Part shown: one piece after another, positions 26,885 to 35,554 of the stretch
How positions within the stretch are numbered: the stretch's first letter is position 1
How the letters are laid out: each line of letters opens with the position of its first letter
DNA from: UBA10438 sp040380835
Lineage (GTDB): Bacteria > Bacteroidota > Ignavibacteria > Kapaibacteriales > Kapaibacteriaceae
DNA length: 64,000 nt
Direction: 5' to 3'
Assembly: GCA_040380835.1 (NCBI GenBank)
Contig: JBEIIK010000001.1
Coordinates: 1 to 64,000 of the forward strand
Notes under the pieces: generated by a model
Databases searched by the model: none
Told to the model about the DNA's origin: nothing
Seen by the model: only the letters and a program-made list of their open reading frames with translations
Program-made: the position numbers and the translations under genes

Positions 26885-29800
26885 TTAGCGGATGACGTTG
26901 AATGACGTTGTTGCTGTGAATGGTCCACTAACCATACGGACGAAATACAGTCCGTTTGACAGGTTGCTGACGTCGGCCTCAAGAACGTACTCTCCGGACG
27001 GAACCACCGGGCTGTGGACTTCAAGCACTACTGTACCCATTGCATTGACAACCTGGAATGTTGTCGAGAGCGTAAGCCCCGTCGAATAGGGGAGAGTAAG
27101 AACGTCTCTAACCGGATTGCCTCGCGGATTTGCCAGACCAGGAAGGTTCTTGTTGAAATCAACGAGCCGTCCGTTGGAGAAACAGATCACTCCCATCTTC
27201 ACGCTAGACTGATCGCCCACCGGAACAAGACAGGTAAGGGGCGTGGTGACGATCAGTTTTATCGGTAGGGCCGAATCGGCATTCAGGTACAGACTAAACG
27301 AAGGCGTGACGAACATTCCCTGAGCGAGAGCTCCCACGGGTGATGAGGCCGCGATATCGAGTCTGCCAGAGCTTCGTGTCGGCGTGATAATCCAGCCATT
27401 CTGGAACGACACGATCTCCTTGAAGGCCATTGCTGCCGCATCATGCGTCAGCGTAAGGTTGAACTGCGTCGGCTGAGCTCCTGCGAAGTCGGCGGCTGAG
27501 TAGGAAACGTTTACCGGAACGTTGATCGTTACACCGATCTCGCCTTCGGGAATATTGCCGAAGCTGAAGTTGACGGGTGTATTGATCCCTTCACCACTGA
27601 CACCGATGTTCAGTTTGAGGTTCTGGTCATTGGGGATTGAAAAAGTGGCGGCAACTCGGCCTACAGTCTGTGGCTGGAACGTGATGGTGATCGTCTTTGA
27701 CTGACCCGGCTTGAGCGCAAATGCACCATTCTCATCGAGGGTGAAGGCGTTGACGTCGCCGGTGCCGATTGGCGCTTGACAGTTAAGATCAAATTGAGCA
27801 CTCGTGTTGGTGATTTCAATCGTCTGCTTGCGTGTGGCACATGTCAGCGTCTTGGCGAAGTCGATCGGTGCCAGTGATGAAGGATCGCGCCCCAGGCCTT
27901 CAACGATCACGATCGTATCGGCAAACGGTGGTATCGGCCCCGGACCTGTCTTGGCGTCGTGACTGATTCGTACACGAACAGTGTTGTTACCGACAACCTG
28001 CGGTGAGAAGGTCACGGGAATCTCGATCGCCGGATCGCCTGGCTGCAGCGTGATCGGGAATGTGGGATTGGCCGAGAACGACAGCGGAGATGTTGGATTT
28101 TCAAACGCGATGCTGTTGATCACCAGTGCGCTTTCAGAGTCCGTATTTCGTATCACGACCTTGCCAGACTCCGGTGACGTCGTGTTCACCGTCCACGGTG
28201 CAAACTTGTAACCAGTGGCGGCTATCGCAGGGAGAAAACCAGAGCCCTTTGCCTGGCCCGTTAGCGGTGAACTCTCTTTACCCTTAATTACGACCACGAC
28301 GTTTGCTGTATGAGCTCCGCGTGTCTGCGGCGTATACACAACCGGGATCTTGACAACTTCGCCGGGGGCCAGTTTCTTCGGTGCAGGTGTCGTAAAACTA
28401 AAGTTGGCATTCGCCGGATCCGATACTGTGATAGAAACGATCTCCGCTTCTTCGGTATTTAGATTGGCCACGCTGATAGTGCCATTGGCTGGTGTCAGCA
28501 GACGTATCCTTCCAAGATCGATACTGTCGATGGTCACTCTCGGTTCAACAATCACGACCTTGATGGTTGACTGTTTATCGCCGCAGAGCGCCTGAGGCAG
28601 TCCATAGTTGATTGTGATCTGCTTGGTGCCCGGTGTGGTTGCCTTGACGTCAATGTCAACGTCGAGGCATGCTCCGGAGGCAATCGTGAACGCGCCGGTA
28701 TTGAGCACCGAAACATCCGGGTCCGGCGCAACAACCTGAAGGTTGCCACTGATCGGCAGTGGGCCGACGTTTTTTAGCATACATGTGACCTTCATCTGAC
28801 GCGGCTGGCCCAGTGGGACCTTACCCTGGTCAGTACTTGCATCCGATTCAACAAGGCAGGGCGCCGAAGCCAATCCTTCGAGTGTCATCTGTATTGGTGA
28901 GCCACAGGATCCGATCACTTCGACAAGAGCCGTTCTCGAACCCGTACCCTTCGGGTTGAAAATCACTTCGACCACAAGAGACTTACCTGCAGCTATAGGC
29001 TGCCCGATAAGGTTGCCAGCAATGGTGAAGTCTGCAGCGTTTGCGCCGGCGATCGCAATGCTCTTAACCGTCACATCGAAGTTGCCGATGTTTGTCAGTT
29101 GCGCCGTGCGCGAATCGGACAGCCCCTGGGGAGTCGATGAAAATGTCAGCTTGTTTGGACGGAACTCAAGTTGAGGGGACTTGACCGAGAAGACGTCTTT
29201 CGACTGGTCGCTTGAGGCAGGAGCTGCACCTTTCTTCGTGACGTAAACGTCATTAGACCCTGGGCCTGAATTATTTCCAAGCCTGATGTCTGGTGGAGTG
29301 AAGTCCTTCGGGCCCATGTAGGCGTTAGTCTCATACGTGAAGTTCAAGCGGTCCGTGGCCGTTTTACTCTGGTAGATCAGCCCCGTGCCTGTAGATGGTT
29401 TCACGCCGGCGAAGAAACGAGGGTATCCCTGTGAGTCATACAGCACGTGGAAATCACGATCCTGGTTGTTTGGAAAGGCCGAAGACCGCTCGATTGCGCC
29501 ACTGCGGTTGAGTCCAAGCTCAACATACCTCTGGAACTTACCGGCAGCGATGACCTCGACATTGCCGGCGGCGTCGTAGCGCAGACCGACGTCTGTGAGC
29601 ATGGCGTAGCTTCCCTGAGTGTTCGAGCCTCGCGAGCCTACTTGCCACTCCAGACGTCCTGTGGAGTCAAACTTGAAGAGGAAAAAGTTCCGTGTGTCAA
29701 GGGGCCCGCGTGATGGCAGGTAGGGGCCGAAGGTAACGGCCGGACTCGAGAAGTACCCACCCACATAGTAGTTGCCCTTGTTGTCGACAACGCATCCAAC

Positions 29801-31606
29801 CAGCTTTTCTTCGTTTGAGGCCGTACCTAGAAGCAGTAGCACTTTTGACGGATCGACGATCTTGCCGTCTGAATCAAGCTCCACAAAGTACCCATCGATG
29901 TTTCCAGCGGCGCCGGTCTGCGTGGTATTGCCGAACCTGCTGTTGCCTTCAAAAAAACCAGTCGTGAGCACCTTCACGCCACTCGGAACGACGGCCACGG
30001 AAGTCGGTGTTTCGTTGCCGAACCCTCCAAGCTGCGTAGCCCAGGCATACTGACTCAACGGAGCTACACTGACACGGATTTTGTATGCCACGCCTGCTTT
30101 CGGGGCGACCCATTTGTAAACAAGGCCAGTGGCGGCAGGCTCAATGGACTTCCACGTCGTGCCGCCGTCGTCAGAGTATTCGAGGTTGACGGGTTGCGTC
30201 GGCAGCACCCCCGCCCACTTGATCTGTATCGAATCGCAGGTCGAAAACAATTCTCCGCCGATCGGAGATTGCAACAGAACGACTCCCGTGCCACCTACTA
30301 GTGTAACCTTTGGTGGACACGGAAAACCGGCGAATGACAGTTCGGCCTGACGGAATGCCTGTGTTGCACCTTGCTTGAACTGCACCCGGATTACACGCTT
30401 GCCACCAGGAGGAAGATTAAACGGGGCAAAAGTGGTCTGGTTCATCGGGAAGTCCCAATCGACCACCGTAAAGAAGGTTGATGGAAGTAACGTGTTTGCC
30501 GTGGCTGCGAACGTTGCTCCGCGAGCTGTAAGAGTGACGTTGGCAAAAGACGTCTGATTGGGAGCAGGATCACCGCAGAATAGCACGGGGGCACTAATGT
30601 CTACACCGGCCACGCTGCTCGATGGAGTAAATATCTGGACATTGGCCGTCGGATTTGTCCCGCGCAACATAGTTATTCCCGCAACCCTGCGACGTCCCTG
30701 CTCGGTGCAGGTGAATGGAGATATCCAGGTGATCTGACAGACTTTCTTGACCTGGACTTCCAAAGCCAGGAACTGCATGATGTCGACCAGCTGCTCTTCC
30801 TTGGTTACGATGGACTTACCACCGGTGGCCTTCGAGAGACTTTCAAGGGCCGGGTATGTTGTCGGCTCAAGAATGGTAATGCTATAGAAACGGATACCCT
30901 GGGCCATAAGCTTCTGCGTGTTGTCAGCGACAAATTTCGACTCGCTCTTGGTAGCTGAGGCAGCGTCAATTCCCGGGTTGGGATGGCCATCCGTCAGAAA
31001 GAAAACGTACTTCGGCAGGTTCGCCGGACGTTTCTTGAAGAGGTCGTAAATGTTCTTGGTGGGGTCTTCAAAAGGCAGGACATAGTTCGTATTGGTGAGC
31101 ACGCGCATCAGTCGCAGCGAGTCGATGATCGGCTGTGCCGAACTGGCCCATTCCACGGTGTTCTCGACCGTTCCGGAGAAAGTGACGAGCGAAACACGCG
31201 TCTCGCCAACGAACTTGATCTGGTTCACGAATGACTTGATGGCATCTTTGGCGTAGTCGAAGCGCTTGCGTCCGTTAACATCATCGTCCATCGACCGTGA
31301 GCGGTCAAGAATGATGATAATGCTAGCCTCCGGATCGGTCTGCAACGTCTTGCAGTCATGAGTCACGCTGGCCGTAAGATCGACTGGCGAGCCCCCTTGC
31401 GCTGTTTCAGACACCCGGAAATTCGAGGCCTGCAGATCGGTGATCGGATTGCCGGTCGGATCGAACGCCACGTAGTCGACGGTGATCTTCGGAAACGCCA
31501 TGGTGTTGACACCGTAAACGTTGAGGGACTGGGCATTTGCAATCACGGAGGAAGCAATGACAGCAACCGCGGCAACGAGTGCCATTCGGATGTTCAGCAT
31601 GTTCAT
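26885..31606 (-). CDS. Giant secreted VWA protein with propeller repeats and T9SS sorting domain
   Basis: About 1,573 residues. The order is a signal peptide (MALVAAVAVIASSVIANAQ), a VWA domain with MIDAS-type DRSRSMDDD (about residue 100), a beta-propeller segment of SBBP-like units around 540-730, several choice-of-anchor D/ASH-like beta domains, a cohesin-like stretch, and a C-terminal sorting domain (NPVRDVLTLPYS...VPSGEYVLEADVSNLSNGLYFVRM) of T9SS type A. It is therefore probably exported through the outer membrane and held at the surface, where VWA suggests adhesion. ATG 31606 was chosen; GAGG lies better spaced before ATG 31600, and 31633 is also in frame. It is monocistronic by its own terminator. 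Confidence 0.88.
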   Translation of the reverse strand: MNMLNIRMALVAAVAVIASSVIANAQSLNVYGVNTMAFPKITVDYVAFDPTGNPITDLQASNFRVSETAQGGSPVDLTASVTHDCKTLQTDPEASIIIILDRSRSMDDDVNGRKRFDYAKDAIKSFVNQIKFVGETRVSLVTFSGTVENTVEWASSAQPIIDSLRLMRVLTNTNYVLPFEDPTKNIYDLFKKRPANLPKYVFFLTDGHPNPGIDAASATKSESKFVADNTQKLMAQGIRFYSITILEPTTYPALESLSKATGGKSIVTKEEQLVDIMQFLALEVQVKKVCQITWISPFTCTEQGRRRVAGITMLRGTNPTANVQIFTPSSSVAGVDISAPVLFCGDPAPNQTSFANVTLTARGATFAATANTLLPSTFFTVVDWDFPMNQTTFAPFNLPPGGKRVIRVQFKQGATQAFRQAELSFAGFPCPPKVTLVGGTGVVLLQSPIGGELFSTCDSIQIKWAGVLPTQPVNLEYSDDGGTTWKSIEPAATGLVYKWVAPKAGVAYKIRVSVAPLSQYAWATQLGGFGNETPTSVAVVPSGVKVLTTGFFEGNSRFGNTTQTGAAGNIDGYFVELDSDGKIVDPSKVLLLLGTASNEEKLVGCVVDNKGNYYVGGYFSSPAVTFGPYLPSRGPLDTRNFFLFKFDSTGRLEWQVGSRGSNTQGSYAMLTDVGLRYDAAGNVEVIAAGKFQRYVELGLNRSGAIERSSAFPNNQDRDFHVLYDSQGYPRFFAGVKPSTGTGLIYQSKTATDRLNFTYETNAYMGPKDFTPPDIRLGNNSGPGSNDVYVTKKGAAPASSDQSKDVFSVKSPQLEFRPNKLTFSSTPQGLSDSRTAQLTNIGNFDVTVKSIAIAGANAADFTIAGNLIGQPIAAGKSLVVEVIFNPKGTGSRTALVEVIGSCGSPIQMTLEGLASAPCLVESDASTDQGKVPLGQPRQMKVTCMLKNVGPLPISGNLQVVAPDPDVSVLNTGAFTIASGACLDVDIDVKATTPGTKQITINYGLPQALCGDKQSTIKVVIVEPRVTIDSIDLGRIRLLTPANGTISVANLNTEEAEIVSITVSDPANANFSFTTPAPKKLAPGEVVKIPVVYTPQTRGAHTANVVVVIKGKESSPLTGQAKGSGFLPAIAATGYKFAPWTVNTTSPESGKVVIRNTDSESALVINSIAFENPTSPLSFSANPTFPITLQPGDPAIEIPVTFSPQVVGNNTVRVRISHDAKTGPGPIPPFADTIVIVEGLGRDPSSLAPIDFAKTLTCATRKQTIEITNTSAQFDLNCQAPIGTGDVNAFTLDENGAFALKPGQSKTITITFQPQTVGRVAATFSIPNDQNLKLNIGVSGEGINTPVNFSFGNIPEGEIGVTINVPVNVSYSAADFAGAQPTQFNLTLTHDAAAMAFKEIVSFQNGWIITPTRSSGRLDIAASSPVGALAQGMFVTPSFSLYLNADSALPIKLIVTTPLTCLVPVGDQSSVKMGVICFSNGRLVDFNKNLPGLANPRGNPVRDVLTLPYSTGLTLSTTFQVVNAMGTVVLEVHSPVVPSGEYVLEADVSNLSNGLYFVRMVSGPFTATTSFNVIR

Positions 31607-31686
31607 ACCTCGGAAGTTGTTCGTGTGGTTCATGCGGGACGACTGAAGAGAAGCTGGGAAATGTCGGTGTTGGTTACAGTGTCGGT

Positions 31687-32718
31687 TCAGACGACAGCTG
31701 GTTCGAGTACTCGGAATGTGCGCGCCGTTGCATTGAGCTCTGCGTTAACCCCAAGCGGTAAGGTGAGTTTACTTCGTACATGGCCAAACGGCAGCCCATA
31801 GACCACCGGAATTCCAAGAGACGCAAGGCGTTCTTCGAACACCTGGCTAAGGCTGAATGACGGACCGGAGATCGACGTTCCCCTGGCTTCGCAGTCTCTG
31901 AAATTGCCGAGTGCGATACCTCTGGCCGATTGAAGCTTGCCAGCCAGCCAAAGCTGCGTGAGCATGCGATCTACCCTGAACGGCTCTTCATTGATCTCTT
32001 CGAGAAACAGAATTGCATCCGTTGTGTCAATCTCAAACTTCGTGCCAAGAGTACTGGCTACGAGTGCAAGATTGCCCCCTGTCAGACGGCCCTGCGCCAG
32101 GCCATCGTGAATCACCGTTAGACGATTGTTACTGAAGGAGGTCAGATTTGACGATGTCTCAGATAGCACGACGTCCTGCAGTGATTGCACCGTGAAAGGG
32201 TCAAATGTCGAAGAGGCAACAGGACCATGAAACGTGACAATTCCGCTGAGCTGATGGGCGGCAATTAAAAGGGCCGTGATGTCGCTGAAGCCCATGATGA
32301 TCTTTCCGGCCTGACGGATTGAGGTAAAATCCAGCATCGGCAGGATTCGCATTACCCCGTAGCCCCCACGGGCGCAGATCACGGCGTCAACCTCGGGGTC
32401 CTCAATGAAGCCCATAAGCTCGCTGGCCCGATCTTCGTCAGGCGCCGAAAGGTACCCACTGCGGCGGGAGATGTTCTTGCCGAGTTTGACCTTCACGCCC
32501 CATTCCCGACACAGGGCGGCGAAGTCCGCAACGTCCTGAGCCGTGGCGCCGCTTGCCGGGCAGACGATCCCGACAGTTGATCCGGAGCGGATACCTCGTG
32601 GCAGCACCCTCGACATCGGAACACCACCGACCGTTCGCCCCAAGGACGGCAGAGCCGAACCGGCGGCAAGTGCCGCGGCCGTTGAGGCGACTGATGTGAC
32701 GAAGGAACGTCGTTTCAT
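31687..32718 (-). CDS. LD-carboxypeptidase (peptidase family S66)
   Basis: A 343-residue exported peptidase. S66 enzymes remove the terminal D-Ala from murein tetrapeptides during peptidoglycan recycling. The nucleophile serine lies in IIMGFSDITAL, the catalytic Glu in ILFLEEINEEPFRVDRML and the His in GLPFGHVRSK, so the triad is complete. The N-terminus MKRRSFVTSVASTAAALAAGSA is a signal with a twin-arginine-like RRSFV, so Tat export is possible. ATG 32718 follows a candidate promoter. The upstream open frame crosses the tRNA and is not coding. Confidence 0.93.
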   Translation of the reverse strand: MKRRSFVTSVASTAAALAAGSALPSLGRTVGGVPMSRVLPRGIRSGSTVGIVCPASGATAQDVADFAALCREWGVKVKLGKNISRRSGYLSAPDEDRASELMGFIEDPEVDAVICARGGYGVMRILPMLDFTSIRQAGKIIMGFSDITALLIAAHQLSGIVTFHGPVASSTFDPFTVQSLQDVVLSETSSNLTSFSNNRLTVIHDGLAQGRLTGGNLALVASTLGTKFEIDTTDAILFLEEINEEPFRVDRMLTQLWLAGKLQSARGIALGNFRDCEARGTSISGPSFSLSQVFEERLASLGIPVVYGLPFGHVRSKLTLPLGVNAELNATARTFRVLEPAVV

Positions 32719-32760
32719 GCGAGGTTTCGAGGTACGGTAAACACCCACTCTTGCAACCGA

Positions 32761-32768
32761 CAAATGTA
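32761..32768 (-). promoter_or_regulatory. Candidate -7 element TACATTTG of the LD-carboxypeptidase
   Basis: The minus strand reads CGTACATTTG, matching CGTAnnTTTG, 42 bases before ATG 32718. A CTTG about 16 bases further upstream could be part of a -33 element, but the spacing is short. Confidence 0.4.
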
Positions 32769-32859
32769 CGAATAGTTCATCTGCAAGGGAAGCGTTATTC
32801 AGCTCCACGTGTGCACGGCACGCACTAAACGAATTCCCGTCCGTGCGACGCCTTCTGCG

Positions 32860-32866
32860 TATATTG
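32860..32866 (+). promoter_or_regulatory. Candidate -7 element TATATTG of the tRNA-Ser gene
   Basis: CGTATATTG ends seven bases before the mature tRNA 5' end, the distance expected for a transcription start. It differs from the other elements by lacking one T. Confidence 0.4.
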
Positions 32867-32873
32867 CGGGTCC

Positions 32874-32960
32874 GGAAAGGTGCAAGAGTGGTTGAATTGG
32901 CACGCCTGGAAAGCGTGTGTGCCGGCAACGGTACCGCGGGTTCGAATCCCGCCCTTTCCG
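32874..32960 (+). tRNA. tRNA-Ser (anticodon GGA)
   Basis: An 87-base cloverleaf. The acceptor stem GGAAAGG pairs with CCTTTCC and is followed by discriminator G. The anticodon stem CACGC/GCGTG encloses the loop CTGGAAA with anticodon GGA, which reads TCC and TCT serine codons. A long variable arm (TGTGCCGGCAACGGTACC) is typical of tRNA-Ser, and the T-loop is GGTTCGAATCC. The genomic sequence after the discriminator is CAG, so CCA is not encoded. It stands alone on the plus strand, with a protein gene starting 28 bases downstream. Confidence 0.95.
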
Positions 32961-32988
32961 CAGAACGCATGGACCGATCTACACAGGT

Positions 32989-33447
32989 ATGAGGATTTTT
33001 GGGCGGTCATTTGATGCAGCCGGGGCCCGACTGGTCGGATGGACGTTTGTGGGCGTGGGTGCCTGTGCTGTCCTGGTACTGGTCGGTTCGCTTGTCTGGA
33101 GGCTTTTTCACCCGCCCATTTCGCCCCTTACCGACGAGAATGATCCCCGAAGTGCCATTCAGCTTGAGGTCGTCAACGCCTCGGGCAGGAAGGGGGCAGG
33201 CAAGGCAACTCTGGATTTCTTCCGCAAACGCGGCTTTGATGTTGTTGAGATCACGACGTCCGATGAGCGGCCACAGAGGTCCTCGGTAATCGACCGCGTC
33301 GGAGATCGTCAGTCAGCTCTGAAGGTCTCCAAAGTTCTCGGAGTTGCCGATTCGATGGTTGTTGCCGAGATCGACTCCATGAGATTCCTGAAAGCATCTG
33401 TGGTCCTCGGCTCGGATATCGACAAACTGGAACCATTCCGCGACTGA
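32989..33447 (+). CDS. Membrane-anchored LytR C-terminal (LytR_C) domain protein
   Basis: A 152-residue protein: a transmembrane helix at about residues 16-40 (GWTFVGVGACAVLVLVGSLVW), then the LytR_C domain starting IQLEVVNASGRKGAGKATLDFFRKRGFDVVE and ending VLGSDIDKL. Free-standing LytR_C domains lack the LCP phosphotransferase part, and their role is unknown. The topology predicts a cytoplasmic N-terminus and an extracytoplasmic domain. The start ATG 32989 lies just after the tRNA. The 53-base gap to rsfS is filled largely by a heptamer repeat. Confidence 0.8.
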   Translation: MRIFGRSFDAAGARLVGWTFVGVGACAVLVLVGSLVWRLFHPPISPLTDENDPRSAIQLEVVNASGRKGAGKATLDFFRKRGFDVVEITTSDERPQRSSVIDRVGDRQSALKVSKVLGVADSMVVAEIDSMRFLKASVVLGSDIDKLEPFRD

Positions 33448-33456
33448 AACCCGACA

Positions 33457-33491
33457 CCTGTAACCTGTAACCCGTAACCTGTAACCCGAAA
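33457..33491 (+). repeat. Tandem heptamers CC(T/C)GTAA
   Basis: CCTGTAA, CCTGTAA, CCCGTAA, CCTGTAA and a degenerate CCCGAAA run in tandem in the spacer before rsfS. This is the second heptamer array in the window, with a different unit from the first. Confidence 0.85.
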
Positions 33492-33500
33492 TCCAACCTC

Positions 33501-33908
33501 GTGAAACCCCGCAGCACCAAAGGCAGAGCCGTACTCTGCGCCAGACTGGCGCAGGAAAAGCAGGCGCATGATATCCTCGTCCTGGACCTGACAGCTCTCG
33601 ACACGCCGCCCGCAGACTTCTTTGTCATCGTGACGGTAGACAGCGAAGCACAGATCAAAGCCGTCACGGACAGCATCGAGTATACCCTCAAGACCATGGG
33701 ATTCGGCTATCCAAACCATGAAGGCAAGGGAACATCAACGTGGGTTATCCTGGATTACTTCGACGTGGTGGTTCACGTCATGCTTGGCTCTGCCCGTGAC
33801 TTCTACAAGCTGGAGCGCCTCTGGGGTGATGCCAAGGCTTATACGCTTACGCCGGCTGGTGCTACGAAGGCAACCACGATCGCATCAAGAAAGGCTGCCG
33901 TGGCATGA
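33501..33908 (+). CDS. rsfS: Ribosome silencing factor RsfS
   Basis: A 135-residue Iojap-family protein that binds L14 (uL14) on the 50S subunit and blocks subunit joining under starvation. Family marks are LARLAQEKQAHDILVLDLT (as CARLAQEKQA here), PADFFVIVTVDSEAQIKAVTDSIE, and the C-terminal GTSTWVILDYFDVVVHVML followed by RDFYKLERLWGDA. The start is GTG 33501, right after the repeat. Its TGA overlaps the argS ATG (ATGA), a common translation-related pairing. Confidence 0.95.
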   Translation: MKPRSTKGRAVLCARLAQEKQAHDILVLDLTALDTPPADFFVIVTVDSEAQIKAVTDSIEYTLKTMGFGYPNHEGKGTSTWVILDYFDVVVHVMLGSARDFYKLERLWGDAKAYTLTPAGATKATTIASRKAAVA

Positions 33909-35548
33909 TGCACAGGTACATCGAGGATGAGCTGCGCCGCGCGGCCTCCTCTGCAGGACTTGAGATCGAAGGCCCAATCCCGTTCGGTGTTCCAAAACAG
34001 GAGGGACAGGGGCACCTGTCAACCAACATCGCGATGATGCATGCCAAGCGTCTGGGCAAGCAGCCTCGGGCGCTGGCTCAGGAGATTGTCGATGGTGTGC
34101 TTCCCTCGGATCTCGTCCAATCAGTTGATGTTGCAGGCCCGGGATTTATCAATGTGACGTTTACTCCGGCTGTTTACAGAGCCATGCTGCACGATCTGGA
34201 CCTGATGGCTGACAATATCGGACGGTCAGATGCCGGTGCCGGACGCACCATGAACATCGAGTACGTCAGTGCAAATCCTACAGGCCCCCTTCATGCCGGT
34301 CATGGAAGAAATTGTGCCGTGGGGGATACCATCGCGAACCTCTATGCATGGAACGGCTATGATGTGACGCGCGAGTACTATTTCAACAACGCCGGTAACC
34401 AGATGAATATGCTCGGTCGCAGCATTTTCGTCCGGTTGCAGCATCTTCTCGGAAACACGGACATGCCGTTCCCGGAGGATGGGTACCACGGGGAATATAT
34501 CGCCGAGATCGCTGCAGCGCTCGCTGCGGAACAGGCTGAAACAGTGCGGGCGATGGCGGAAGAAGATGCCCTGACGCTCTGTCGCAAGGCCGGTGAAGAA
34601 TGGTGCTTTGCCTCGATCAAAAAGACGCTCGACGCGCTGAATATCCACCATGACGTCTATTTCAACGAGGATTCGCTCTATTCCAACGGTAAGGTTACTG
34701 GAACGATCGAAGCACTTCGCCAGCGCGGTCTGGTCTACGAAAAAGACGGCGCCACGTGGCTTGCACTGACTGAGCTGGGCAATCAGCAGGATAAGGTCAT
34801 CGTCAAGTCCAGCGGTGAGCCCACGTACCGTCTACCGGACATTGCCTACCATCGGGACAAACTCGAACGGGGCTTTGATGTTGTCATTGACATTTTCGGC
34901 GCAGACCACATTGCAACGGTCCCGGATGTTCTGGCCGGCGTAAAGGCCCTTGGCTTTGATACGGACCGAGTTCGGGTGGTCATTCACCAGATGGTAACAT
35001 TTGTCGAAAACGGCGAGATCGTAAAGTTCTCAAAGCGAAGCGGTAAGTCCTTTACGCTGGACGATCTGATCGATGAGGTCGGAGCCGATGTTGTGCGGTT
35101 CTTCTTCATCATGCGTGCCGTGGGCACGCATCTTGAGTTTGATCTAGGTCTAGCCAAAGAAGAGGGTGATAAGAACCCTGTGTTCTACCTGCAGTACGCA
35201 CACGCGCGCATCTGCTCGATCCTTCGCAAGGCAGGGGAAAAGGGGCTTTCACTTGATCATGGGGCTAACCTTTCGGTGCTCGAAGATCCACGTGAGATCG
35301 AGCTGATCGCGCAGCTCTCGCGCATGCGTTCAACAGTCGAGCGTGCCTGTGAGAATCTCGAAGCACACGTCATTGCCGAGTATCTGCGGGACCTTGCCGG
35401 GGCGTACCACAACTTCTACCACGACTGCCGCATCCTGGGTGCGGAGCCCGCTGTCGAGTCTGCCCGCCTTTTGCTGGCCGACGTCACGAGAAGGGCCATG
35501 CGCAATGGTCTGCTCATTCTGGGCGTCTCAACGCCGGAGCGTATGTAG
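33905..35548 (+). CDS. argS: Arginyl-tRNA synthetase
   Basis: A 547-residue class I synthetase. The N-terminal additional domain for tRNA D-loop binding is followed by VEYVSANPTGPLHAGHGRN (here NIEYVSANPTGPLHAGHG), where HAGH is the HIGH-type signature. The KMSKS-like region is KFSKRSGKSFTLDDL. The anticodon-binding helical domain ends the protein (FYHDCRILG...RRAMRNGLLILGV). ATG 33905 overlaps the rsfS stop; a second ATG at 33908 follows directly. Confidence 0.97.
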   Translation: MMHRYIEDELRRAASSAGLEIEGPIPFGVPKQEGQGHLSTNIAMMHAKRLGKQPRALAQEIVDGVLPSDLVQSVDVAGPGFINVTFTPAVYRAMLHDLDLMADNIGRSDAGAGRTMNIEYVSANPTGPLHAGHGRNCAVGDTIANLYAWNGYDVTREYYFNNAGNQMNMLGRSIFVRLQHLLGNTDMPFPEDGYHGEYIAEIAAALAAEQAETVRAMAEEDALTLCRKAGEEWCFASIKKTLDALNIHHDVYFNEDSLYSNGKVTGTIEALRQRGLVYEKDGATWLALTELGNQQDKVIVKSSGEPTYRLPDIAYHRDKLERGFDVVIDIFGADHIATVPDVLAGVKALGFDTDRVRVVIHQMVTFVENGEIVKFSKRSGKSFTLDDLIDEVGADVVRFFFIMRAVGTHLEFDLGLAKEEGDKNPVFYLQYAHARICSILRKAGEKGLSLDHGANLSVLEDPREIELIAQLSRMRSTVERACENLEAHVIAEYLRDLAGAYHNFYHDCRILGAEPAVESARLLLADVTRRAMRNGLLILGVSTPERM

Positions 35549-35554
35549 GTGATC

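Noticed and set aside
31687..32970. LD-carboxypeptidase starting at 32970
   Set aside because: That frame would cross the tRNA-Ser gene. ATG 32718 begins a normal signal peptide and is preceded by a promoter-like element.
33457..33491. Telomere-like or replicon-end repeat
   Set aside because: The array is only about 35 bases, lies between two ordinary genes in the same orientation and continues into normal coding sequence, so it is a local tandem repeat.
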